DNA of 64,000 nt from Haloparvum alkalitolerans. GTDB lineage: Archaea; Halobacteriota; Halobacteria; Halobacteriales; Haloferacaceae. The notes under the pieces were generated by a model. That model had not been told where the DNA came from, searched no databases, and saw only the letters and a list, made by a program, of their open reading frames with translations. Of the stretch, positions 34,986 through 42,673 are shown one piece after another. Within the stretch, counting starts at the first letter, position 1. Each line of letters opens with the position of its first letter. The translations under genes were made by a program, and so were the position numbers. Where the stretch lies: NCBI RefSeq assembly GCF_050122995.1, contig NZ_JBNLIA010000002.1, forward strand, positions 124,001 to 188,000, in the 5' to 3' direction.

Positions 34986-36155
34986 ATGATGTCTGACACA
35001 GACAATGTTGAAGGATCTGACGGGGCGAATCGCGGGGCCGCGATCGATCGTCGCTCCATGCTGGCGGCGGGCGGCGCCGTCGTTGCCGGAACCACGCTCA
35101 CCGGGTGTCTCGGTGGCGGCGGTGACGGCGGTGACGGCGACGGCAACGGCGGCGGCGACGGCAGCGGTGACGGCGGTGGCTCGGGGTCGACGACGAACGT
35201 CGCGATCGTCTCCAGCCCGGCCGGGTTCGACGACAACGCGTTCAACGACCTGGCGGTCCAGGGGCTCGAGAGCGCGCAGGAGGAGTACGACCTCGAGATC
35301 AACCAGGTCGAGGAGACCGAGCAGTCGAACTACCAGTCCACGCAGGCGAACCTCGCCGAGAGCGGGGACTACGACCTCATCGTCTTGGTCTCGTACAACC
35401 ACACGGAGGCCCTGACGCAGAACGCCGCGGACTATCCGGACCAGAACTGGATGCTCATCAACGACCACGTCGACGAGCCCAACGTGGCCGGGTACACGTG
35501 GGCCAACCACGAGATGTCGTACCTCGCGGGCGTCCTCGGCGGGACGATGACGACCGAGGAGCTCTCCCACGAGGGGAACTCGAACGAGCCGAGCGACGCG
35601 CACATCGGCTTCGTCGGCGGCGTCGACGGGTCGCTCATCAACGCGTTCGAGGAGGCGTACAAGGCGGGCGCGGAGTGGGTCAACTCCGACGTCACCGTCG
35701 ACGTGGGGTACATCGGCGACTACAGCGACACGGACACCGCCGCGAGCATCGCCTCCTCCCAGTACGACAACGGCGCGGACATCGTCTACCACGCCGCGGC
35801 CGCGGCCGGACAGGGCGTCTTCGAGGCCGCTCAGGAGAACAACCGCTTCGCCATCGGCGTCGACGCGGACCAGTCCGTGACCCTGGAGGAGTTCCAGGAC
35901 GTCATCATCGGCTCCGCGGTCAAGTACATCAACGAGGGGACGCGGGAGGTCGCGGCGGCGGTCGCCGAGGACGACTTCGGAAGCGTCACGGGCGCGAACA
36001 CGCTCGGCCTCGACGAGGAGGGGGTCGACGTCGTGATCGGGCAGGCGTTCGAGGGGAACCTCCCGGACGTCGTCTCGCAGAACGTTCAGGACGCGAAGGA
36101 CGGGATCACGAGCGGCGACATCGAGGTTCCGTGTTCCGCCTCCGGCTGTAACTGA
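34986..36155 (+). CDS. BMP-family nucleoside-type ABC transporter lipoprotein
   Basis: A 389-residue secreted substrate-binding protein of the BMP/PnrA family, which in known members binds purine nucleosides. A Tat-type signal (IDRRSMLAAGGAVVAGTTLTGC) ends in a lipobox, so it should be a lipid-anchored surface protein. A Gly/Asp linker follows. The BMP core shows VAIVSSPAGFDDNAFNDLAVQGL, DLIVLVSYNHTEAL, HIGFVGGVDGSLINAFEEAYKAGA, VYHAAAAAGQGVFEAA and FAIGVDADQS. It is the first of four importer genes. An AT-rich CTTTTAG lies about 28 bases before the first ATG (34986); a second ATG follows directly at 34989. Confidence 0.93.
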   Translation: MMSDTDNVEGSDGANRGAAIDRRSMLAAGGAVVAGTTLTGCLGGGGDGGDGDGNGGGDGSGDGGGSGSTTNVAIVSSPAGFDDNAFNDLAVQGLESAQEEYDLEINQVEETEQSNYQSTQANLAESGDYDLIVLVSYNHTEALTQNAADYPDQNWMLINDHVDEPNVAGYTWANHEMSYLAGVLGGTMTTEELSHEGNSNEPSDAHIGFVGGVDGSLINAFEEAYKAGAEWVNSDVTVDVGYIGDYSDTDTAASIASSQYDNGADIVYHAAAAAGQGVFEAAQENNRFAIGVDADQSVTLEEFQDVIIGSAVKYINEGTREVAAAVAEDDFGSVTGANTLGLDEEGVDVVIGQAFEGNLPDVVSQNVQDAKDGITSGDIEVPCSASGCN

Positions 36156-36178
36156 TCGCCGGCCACATCCCGATGGCA

Positions 36179-36186
36179 TTTATAAA
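36179..36186 (+). promoter_or_regulatory. TATA-like box before the importer ATPase gene
   Basis: TTTATAAA lies 21-28 bases before the ATG at 36207. It suggests that the ATPase and permease genes have a promoter separate from the binding-protein gene, so their levels can differ. Confidence 0.55.
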
Positions 36187-36206
36187 CACGTTTTCGACGG
36201 GAGACG

Positions 36207-37790
36207 ATGACGGCTGAAGGCACGCGGCCGCCGGCCGTTCGGATGGAGGGCATCACGAAGCGGTTCGGCGACGTCGTGGCGAACGACGAGGTCGACTTCT
36301 CGCTGGAGCAGGGGTCGATCCACGCCCTCCTCGGCGAGAACGGCTCCGGGAAGACGACGCTGATGAGCGTCCTCTACGGGCTCTACGAGAAGAACGCCGG
36401 GACGATATCCGTCGGCGGCGAGTCCAGAGCGTTCGACTCGCCGAGGGACGCGATGGACGCGGGCATCGGGATGATCCACCAGCATTTCCAGCTCGTGGAG
36501 ACGATGACCGTCCTCCAGAACATCATCCTGGGCCACGAGCCGACCGAGCGCGGCTTCGTCGACACGGCGGCCGCCCGGGCCGACGTCGAGGAGATCTGCT
36601 CGCGCTACGAGTTCGACGTCGACGAGTACCTCGACGTGAAGGTCCGGGACCTCGACCTCGGCGCCCGCCAGCGGGTGGAGATCGTCAAGAGCCTCTATCG
36701 CGGTGCGGACATCCTCATCCTCGACGAGCCGACCGCGGTCCTCACGCCGCAGGAGATCGAGGACCTCCTCGACGTGATGGAGCAGCTCACGGACGCCGGC
36801 CACTCGCTCATCTTCATCACGCACAAGCTGGGCGAGGCGCTCGACGCGGCCGACGAGATCACCGTCCTGCGGGACGGCGCGGCGATCGGCACGGTCGACG
36901 CGGCCGACACCTCCGAGGAGGAGCTCGCGCGGATGATGGTCGGTCGGGAGGTCCAGTTCGACCGCCCGCCCCGGGACTCGACGGAGGGCGATCCCGTGCT
37001 CGACGCGGAGGGGCTCCGCGTGCGGGGCAACCGGGGTCTCGAGCAGGTGAGCGGCGTCGACCTCACCGTGCGGGAGGGAGAGATCCTGGGGGTGGCCGGC
37101 GTCCAGGGGAACGGGCAGACCGAGCTGGTCGAAGCGCTCACCGGGCTCCGCGAGGTCGACGCCGGCACGGTGCGGTTCGACGGCGCGGACGTCACCGACA
37201 CGGACCGACGCGAGCGCATCGACGCCGGCATCGCGTACATTCCGGAGGACCGAACGACCGAGGGGCTCGTCCAGGACTACACGCTCGTTCGCAACGCGCT
37301 CCTGGGCAACCAGACCGTCGAACCGTTCTCGACGAACGGCCTGATCGACTGGGCGGCCGTCCGCGCCCACGCCGAGGAGATCGTCCGGGAGTACGACGTG
37401 CAGCCGCCGAACGAGGAGACGGAGGCGAAGTCGCTCTCCGGCGGGAACCAGCAGAAGTTCATCGTCGGCCGGGAGATCGAACACGACCCCGACGCCATGG
37501 TCGCCTCCCACCCGACGCGGGGGGTCGACATCGGCTCGATCGAGTTCATCCACGACCGGCTGCTGGAGCTGCGCGAGGCGGGGATGGCGATCGTCGTGGT
37601 CTCCTCGAAGCTCGACGAGATACAGAAGCTCTCCGACCGGATCGCGGTGATGTACGAGGGCGAGTTCGTGGATGTCGTTGACCCGGAGACGACGACCGAG
37701 GAGGAGCTCGGGCTGCTGATGGCGGGCCACGACACCGGCGACGGCGAGGGCGGTTCCGACGCCGCCTCGAGCGGAGGTGTCCAGTCGTGA
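36207..37790 (+). CDS. ABC transporter ATPase with two nucleotide-binding domains (BMP/nucleoside or CUT2 type)
   Basis: A 527-residue tandem ATPase. The first domain has Walker A LLGENGSGKTTLMSVLYGL and Walker B ADILILDEPTAVLTPQEIEDL, with LDLGARQRVEIVKSLYRG in the signature region. The second domain starts near residue 270 with GVAGVQGNGQTELVEAL in place of a normal Walker A. It carries the signature SLSGGNQQKFIVGREI, then AMVASHPTRGVDIGSI. The degenerate second Walker A (GNGQTE without GKT/S) is typical for sugar and nucleoside importers of this type. Its end overlaps the first permease by 4 bases. Confidence 0.93.
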   Translation: MTAEGTRPPAVRMEGITKRFGDVVANDEVDFSLEQGSIHALLGENGSGKTTLMSVLYGLYEKNAGTISVGGESRAFDSPRDAMDAGIGMIHQHFQLVETMTVLQNIILGHEPTERGFVDTAAARADVEEICSRYEFDVDEYLDVKVRDLDLGARQRVEIVKSLYRGADILILDEPTAVLTPQEIEDLLDVMEQLTDAGHSLIFITHKLGEALDAADEITVLRDGAAIGTVDAADTSEEELARMMVGREVQFDRPPRDSTEGDPVLDAEGLRVRGNRGLEQVSGVDLTVREGEILGVAGVQGNGQTELVEALTGLREVDAGTVRFDGADVTDTDRRERIDAGIAYIPEDRTTEGLVQDYTLVRNALLGNQTVEPFSTNGLIDWAAVRAHAEEIVREYDVQPPNEETEAKSLSGGNQQKFIVGREIEHDPDAMVASHPTRGVDIGSIEFIHDRLLELREAGMAIVVVSSKLDEIQKLSDRIAVMYEGEFVDVVDPETTTEEELGLLMAGHDTGDGEGGSDAASSGGVQS

Positions 37791-38917
37791 GCGGGCCGTC
37801 GGAACGGCTCCGTGAGGCGGTCGACCGCGCCGCCGGCCACATGCTGCGCGCGTCGGTGCTCGAGCGGCTGGCGATCGCGACCGCCTCGACGGCGCTGGCG
37901 CTGGCGATCGGCGTCGGCATCGTCGCGGCGGCCGGGTACGACCCGGTGCAGTTCGTCACCAGCCTGATCGAGGGCGCGGTCGGCGGCCGGTCGGCGATCG
38001 CGCGAACGCTGCGGTTCTCGACGCTGTTCATCCTGACCGGCGTCGCGGTCGCGGTCGCGTTCCGGGCCGGCGTGTTCAACATCGGCGTCCAGGGGCAGTT
38101 CGTCGTCGGCGGCTTCGCGACCATCATGTCGATCATCTGGACGGCGCCGCTGCTCCCGGGGGGCGTCATCGGCGGGGTCGGCCTCCTGATCGTCGGGTTC
38201 CTCGCGGGTGCGGTCGCCGGCGGCGCCTACGCGGCGCTCCCCGGCGCGCTGAAGGCGTACGCCGACGCGAACGTGATCATCACCACGATCATGTTGAACT
38301 TCATCGCGACCGGCGTCGTCGGCTGGCTCGTTCAGGGGCCCCTCCGCGGGGAGGGCAACGCGGCGCCGAACACGGAGCGGATCCCGGAGTACGTCTCGTT
38401 CCCGAGCCTCGTCTTCGACAGCTCCGGGTTCTCGGTCGTCGGACTGGGGATCGCGCTCGTCACCGTCGCGGCGATCTACGTGGTCATGGAGCGGAGCCGG
38501 TTCGGCTACGACATGGTGACGAGCGGCCACCAGGAGTCGGCCGCGACCTACTCCGGCGTCGACGCCGAGCGAACGGTCGTCACCACGATGGCCCTCTCGG
38601 GCGTGGTCGCCGGGATCGCCGGGGCGGTGTTCGCGGTGATGATCATGGGCTACTACACCGACCCCGGCGGCATCGCGACGTACGGCTTCGACGCCATCGC
38701 CGTGAGCCTGCTCGCGGCGAACAACCCCCTCGGCATCGTGCCGGCCGGACTGCTGTTCGGCGGCCTCGACTCCGCGGGGACGCACATCGGGCTCTACACC
38801 GACGTTCCGGTCCAGCTCATCGACGGCGTCATCGGACTCGTCATCCTCTTCGTCGCGGTGCCGGAGCTGTTCCGTATGGCCGCACAGCGGACCGGGCTGG
38901 GGGGTGAGCGCCGATGA
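37787..38917 (+). CDS. Nucleoside-type ABC transporter permease 1
   Basis: A 376-residue membrane protein with eight to ten helices of the BPD_transp_2 family. VAVAFRAGVFNIGVQGQF, AGAVAGGAYAALPGALKAYADANVIITTIMLNFIATGVVGWLV and GYDMVTSGHQESAATYSGVDAERTVVTTMALSGVVAGIAGA are characteristic. Start GTG at 37787 overlaps the ATPase stop (GTGA), and its end overlaps permease 2 (ATGA). With the BMP lipoprotein it forms a purine nucleoside or similar importer. Confidence 0.92.
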   Translation: MSGPSERLREAVDRAAGHMLRASVLERLAIATASTALALAIGVGIVAAAGYDPVQFVTSLIEGAVGGRSAIARTLRFSTLFILTGVAVAVAFRAGVFNIGVQGQFVVGGFATIMSIIWTAPLLPGGVIGGVGLLIVGFLAGAVAGGAYAALPGALKAYADANVIITTIMLNFIATGVVGWLVQGPLRGEGNAAPNTERIPEYVSFPSLVFDSSGFSVVGLGIALVTVAAIYVVMERSRFGYDMVTSGHQESAATYSGVDAERTVVTTMALSGVVAGIAGAVFAVMIMGYYTDPGGIATYGFDAIAVSLLAANNPLGIVPAGLLFGGLDSAGTHIGLYTDVPVQLIDGVIGLVILFVAVPELFRMAAQRTGLGGERR

Positions 38918-39963
38918 GCCTCACCGACTCCCTCGGCGGAAGCCGGGTTCGGATCGCCGGCGTCGTTGCGCTCGTCGCCGCCGCGGCGGTGGCCGCCGTG
39001 GCGATGGACCTGCCGCTCCTGGAGATCGTCACGGTCGGCTTCGCGGAGCGCTCGCTCCAGGCCGCGACCCCGATCGCGTTGACGGCGATCGGCGGGCTCT
39101 ACGCCGAGAAGAGCGGCGTCTTCAACATCGGCGTCGAGGGGTTCATGATCTTCGGGGCGGCGACCGCGGCGACCACGATGTGGATCGTCGGCGGGGGGTC
39201 CCCCGGACAGAGCGACGTCTGGCTCGCGATCCTCGCCTCGGTCCTGGTCAGTCTGGCGTTCGCGGTCGTGTTCGCCGTCCTGCTGATCCGGTACGAGGCG
39301 GACCAGATCGTCGCGGGGCTGGCGCTGTGGTTCATCGGCCTCGGGTTCGGCCCGTTCATGGCGGTCCTCGTCTGGGACAGCCGCAACAGTCCGAGCCTTG
39401 AGAGCATCAACGACCTGACGATCCCCGTGCTCGCGGACGTGCCGGTGCTCGGCCCGATCCTCTTCGACACGTCGCCGCTGGTGCTCGTCACCGCCGTCCT
39501 GGCCGTCGCCGCCTGGAAGTTCCTCAACGACACGCGGTACGGCTACTGGATCCAGGCGGCCGGCGAGAACCCGGAGGCGCTCGACACGGCCGGCGTCAGC
39601 GTCACGCGCGTCCGGTACGCCGCCGTGATCTTCTCCGGCGTCATGGCCGGCCTGGGCGGTGCGGTGCTGCTGGCGCAGGCGGGCTCGTTCACCGGGACCG
39701 GCGACACGATGGTCAGCGGCCGCGGCTGGATCGGCATCGTCGCCTACCTGTTCGGCAACTACAACCCGATCGGCGCGGCCGTCGCGGCGCTCGTGTTCGG
39801 CGGGCTGGACATGCTGCAGATCCAGCTGCAGACGGTCGGCATCAGCGTGCCCAACCGGCTCGTCAACCTGTTCCCGTACGCCGGCGTGGTCGTCGTCCTC
39901 ACCGTCTGGGGGTCCACGCGGACGCCCTCCGCCGTCGGTGAGCCCTACGAGAGCGAGGAGTAG
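38914..39963 (+). CDS. Nucleoside-type ABC transporter permease 2
   Basis: A 349-residue membrane protein, the heterodimer partner of the preceding permease. Characteristic pieces are LTAIGGLYAEKSGVFNIGVEGFMIFGAATAATTMW, LIRYEADQIVAGLALWFIGLGFGPF and GYWIQAAGENPEALDTAGVSVTRVRYAAVIFSGVMAGLGGAVLLA. It is the last gene of the importer operon. The MoaD-like pseudogene starts 169 bases after its stop. In this window purine synthesis genes and this importer make purine supply a repeated theme. Confidence 0.92.
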   Translation: MSLTDSLGGSRVRIAGVVALVAAAAVAAVAMDLPLLEIVTVGFAERSLQAATPIALTAIGGLYAEKSGVFNIGVEGFMIFGAATAATTMWIVGGGSPGQSDVWLAILASVLVSLAFAVVFAVLLIRYEADQIVAGLALWFIGLGFGPFMAVLVWDSRNSPSLESINDLTIPVLADVPVLGPILFDTSPLVLVTAVLAVAAWKFLNDTRYGYWIQAAGENPEALDTAGVSVTRVRYAAVIFSGVMAGLGGAVLLAQAGSFTGTGDTMVSGRGWIGIVAYLFGNYNPIGAAVAALVFGGLDMLQIQLQTVGISVPNRLVNLFPYAGVVVVLTVWGSTRTPSAVGEPYESEE

Positions 39964-40131
39964 GGCTCCCGAGCCGGCCGTGGGGCGCCGCGGATCGGCC
40001 GCGGTCGCCGTCACCGACCACACCGTCTGCGGCCGCGCGCCGCCGGATCAACTACCACGCGAGAGCGAACTCTGGCTGCTCGGCGATCTGACGTAGTGAC
40101 GGTCAACGACCGGGTCGAGGTGGCCGGCGTC

Positions 40132-40346
40132 CCTGAGATCGAGGTCGAGTCGGCCCACCACGGCTGAGCCACCCCGCCTGAGGGGCCTGCCCGGGACGTG
40201 GCTCAAGACCCCTGAGTACGAGCAGCCAGTCGCGTACGCCCGTATCCTGGTGAACGGCCGTTCAACGAGTAGCAGGAGGGTTTCGACACGACGCTCGATG
40301 AGGGGGCTGCGTGGCGTTAGTGTACCCGTTCATGTTCTGTTGTTGG
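40132..40346 (+). pseudogene. Decayed copy of the MoaD/ThiS-fold gene (C-terminal half)
   Basis: Bases 40132-40346 align along their whole length with the last about 215 bases of the intact gene at 33847-34335. Shared pieces include TACGCCCGTATCCTGGTGAA, GACACGACGCTCGA and CCGTTCATGTTCTGTTGTTG. The copy has several in-frame stops (CACGGCTGA where the intact gene has CGCGGCTGG), a one-base loss after GAACGGCCG, another indel near GGGGGCTGCGTGG, and the TGA stop changed to TGG. It is in the same direction as the intact gene, and the four-gene importer lies between them. The rest of the gap 39964-40610 shows no supported gene. Confidence 0.88.
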
Positions 40347-40610
40347 GTGCATCACCGTTCCTTCATCTCCCCGCCGAACTGCTAGTCATCCAGCTCAGAC
40401 AACCAAAAGCATAGACACCCATGTACGAAGCTGGCTTGGCAACGGTGATTCAGCGAGATCCCGTTCGTGGAAGATACAGCGCGAGTCGCGAAGACCTCAC
40501 AGGCGTCTTGAAATCAATATCACTGAGTGGCGTTGCTAGCACAGCTACAGATCGTAGCATGCCACCCCCACACAGATTCAAGTAGGCCGAAAGTAGTACT
40601 GAATCAACAT

Positions 40611-42251
40611 ATGGAGCTACACGAGCTTATTGATAAAGACTGGAACAGCTACGAACAAAGTCGGTTTTTGAAGGGGGAGACGAAGACGGCCACAGACGAT
40701 TTCGACCCAGGAGAGTTCAAACACGACGGCTTTGACGACCGGGAACGCTACCTCGAAACGTACGTCCCAGCACTTGCCGATCCGGAGCGGGTCCGGACCG
40801 AACTCAACAACTTCACCCCGCCCCGGATCAGTTCGATCAACGACTCACCGTATCAGGCACTCGTCATCCGCTACGGCATTCTCCGACAGTTGATCCAGCA
40901 GCCCGACTACAGCATGGAAAAGCCGGACCTCTTGGATGCAGTGCAAGACTGGCAGCGAACGCTGATCGAGCGCTTCGATGCGGATTCGTTTAACGATGCG
41001 GACGATTTGCTCCATCTTGCCCGTGCTGCTGTGGACTACCAGAATCAGATCGACGATTCGGAGATCCACATGATCTACAGCTACTTCGAGCTTCACAACC
41101 GAGCCCATAACAGCAAGCACGACTGTTACACATGGCTCGACTTCTTTCAGCGTCTCTCCGCCATCGACCGCTTCCCAAAGGTGTCCCGCTCCGACAGCCC
41201 GGAGCATGCTCGTGACACGATTGAGAAGGGGCTATGGTCGCTCCAAGAACAGGCGCTCGTCTATGAGGTTAACGAGGAGGACTACCACGAGCTCGTCGGG
41301 ATCCCAGAGGACTACATTGAGGTCATCCGGGACTGGCTCTACTACGAGATGTCGAATGAGAATTACCTCCAAATGCTGGAGACACTCGACCCATTTGATC
41401 GCCAGTCCGTCCTCGTCGAGGCCCGTGATCAGTTTGACGTCAAGGGGAAGAACTACGGTCGAAACCAGAACCGACGTGAGAACATTGTTGCTGCGGGTGT
41501 ATATCCGAGTGAGCTCCTGAAGACAGTCGTCGACAAAGGGGATCTGAAAGCCATCGTCGATCAGTATGGGTTGGAGGCCCACAAGCAGAAAACAGACCAG
41601 ATGGTGTCCGCGATCATCGAGTATTTCGAACAATCGCAGAAGTCCGTCGACGATAGAGAGCCAGCAGTCGATCTGTATATCGATGCCTTCGAAGAGATTG
41701 CCGACGGCTCCGTCACAGCCGTTCCGCCACAGCTCCAAGACCTCGTCGTCGCCGACAACCCTGAGGAGAAACTGGATATCCTGTTTGAAGAGGCAACCGG
41801 GGAAATCTTCCGCGAAGCGTTCAACCTCGATGGGACGAATCAGCTCGGACAAAAGGCAACCGGAATGGTCGCAGACGGGGAGATCGAGCAGGACGGCCGG
41901 TGGTTACTGTGGGACAACAAGCGCCGACGGCAACAGTTCCGTCTTGGAAGCGACACCCGAAGCAAGATCAAAAACTACATCGACACGAAAAGCAAGCAGC
42001 ACGATGTTGAGTGGTTTCTCATCATCGCTCCGGATTTCACGGACCAAGCTGCCAGAAACGCGGAGCAACTGGAAATGCAGATCGGGGTGGACATTCGACT
42101 TATCCGCGCAGCCGACTTGAAGGAGCTCGCCGAGCTGTGGCAAGAGGAGTTCGCGGCTGCCGATCGGGAGTTGCCCCTTTCTGTCTTCTACGGATCCGAA
42201 CTGTTCGACGTCGACACCGCTGCGTCGCTACTCGCAATCGAATTCTCGTAG
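40611..42251 (+). CDS. Candidate defence nuclease: SAP-like segment plus FokI-like PD-(D/E)XK domain
   Basis: A 546-residue protein, visibly less GC-rich than the core genes. Residues 1-280 are mostly helical with no named domain. Residues about 290-340 (SELLKTVVDKGDLKAIVDQYGLEAHKQKTDQMVSAIIEYFE) have SAP-like DNA-binding character. Residues about 395-520 match the layout of FokI's cleavage domain: LGQKATGMVADGEI, then WLLWDNK (D422-G-E424, D435-x-K437), a long helix, FLIIAPDF, and VDIRLIRAADLKEL. The motif is the DGxI...xDxK form of FokI. No methyltransferase is adjacent, so a solitary restriction-like or modification-dependent nuclease is possible. ATG 40611 is preferred to GTG 40527 because the residues between them lack protein-like character. 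Confidence 0.7.
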   Translation: MELHELIDKDWNSYEQSRFLKGETKTATDDFDPGEFKHDGFDDRERYLETYVPALADPERVRTELNNFTPPRISSINDSPYQALVIRYGILRQLIQQPDYSMEKPDLLDAVQDWQRTLIERFDADSFNDADDLLHLARAAVDYQNQIDDSEIHMIYSYFELHNRAHNSKHDCYTWLDFFQRLSAIDRFPKVSRSDSPEHARDTIEKGLWSLQEQALVYEVNEEDYHELVGIPEDYIEVIRDWLYYEMSNENYLQMLETLDPFDRQSVLVEARDQFDVKGKNYGRNQNRRENIVAAGVYPSELLKTVVDKGDLKAIVDQYGLEAHKQKTDQMVSAIIEYFEQSQKSVDDREPAVDLYIDAFEEIADGSVTAVPPQLQDLVVADNPEEKLDILFEEATGEIFREAFNLDGTNQLGQKATGMVADGEIEQDGRWLLWDNKRRRQQFRLGSDTRSKIKNYIDTKSKQHDVEWFLIIAPDFTDQAARNAEQLEMQIGVDIRLIRAADLKELAELWQEEFAAADRELPLSVFYGSELFDVDTAASLLAIEFS

Positions 42252-42332
42252 TTGCCCGTCACAGTCAGTCCCCATCATCATGTGCTCCCGGTTTGTAGCC
42301 GATTTCTAGCGCCTGCGGTCGAGGCGATCGGT

Positions 42333-42565
42333 CTACCCTGTGAACCGGTCGGGATTAACCCCCGAGCCCTTAGCCTACTCCGCCTGTTCATGGAAACTCC
42401 AGAGGAAGACGATGCCGTTGCCCGTTGAGGGTGGCCCTCTAATGAGATCCGGGAGTGTCCGTTCAGAGATTACAACTATCTCTACTTACTTCAGTATCCT
42501 CACCATTCGCCACATATGTTCTTCGAGCTCGAGTTTCCCGGGTCTTCCTGATTTGTATCTCCTCT
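42333..42565 (-). pseudogene. Possible decayed gene fragment
   Basis: Read on the minus strand in one frame, this stretch gives protein-like pieces separated by stops: SGRPGKLELEEHMWRMVRIL, then a stop, VEIVVISERTLPDLIRGPPS and GNGIVFLWSFHEQAE, then a stop, and GSGVNPDRFTG. It could be the relic of an unknown gene in the 422-base gap after the nuclease. An overlapping plus-strand frame (from 42340) is open but has an unnatural Ser-rich composition. I do not recognise the family, and the call could be wrong. Confidence 0.3.
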
Positions 42566-42673
42566 ATTCCGACACCACAGCCCTAGCAAAACAGCTGTCA
42601 AACCAAATTATGAGGAAAAATCGACGGTTCTCAATTCAGGACGAAAGGGATCGACCGCTTGAGAGAACGCGGG

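Noticed and set aside
36180..39960. Minus-strand open frames across the importer genes
   Set aside because: They are antisense shadows rich in Arg, Val and Asp, opposite proteins with clear ABC motifs.
42333..42380. T-arm-like hairpin near GGGGGTTAATCCCG that suggested a tRNA or attachment site
   Set aside because: No acceptor stem, anticodon arm or D-arm can be paired around it.
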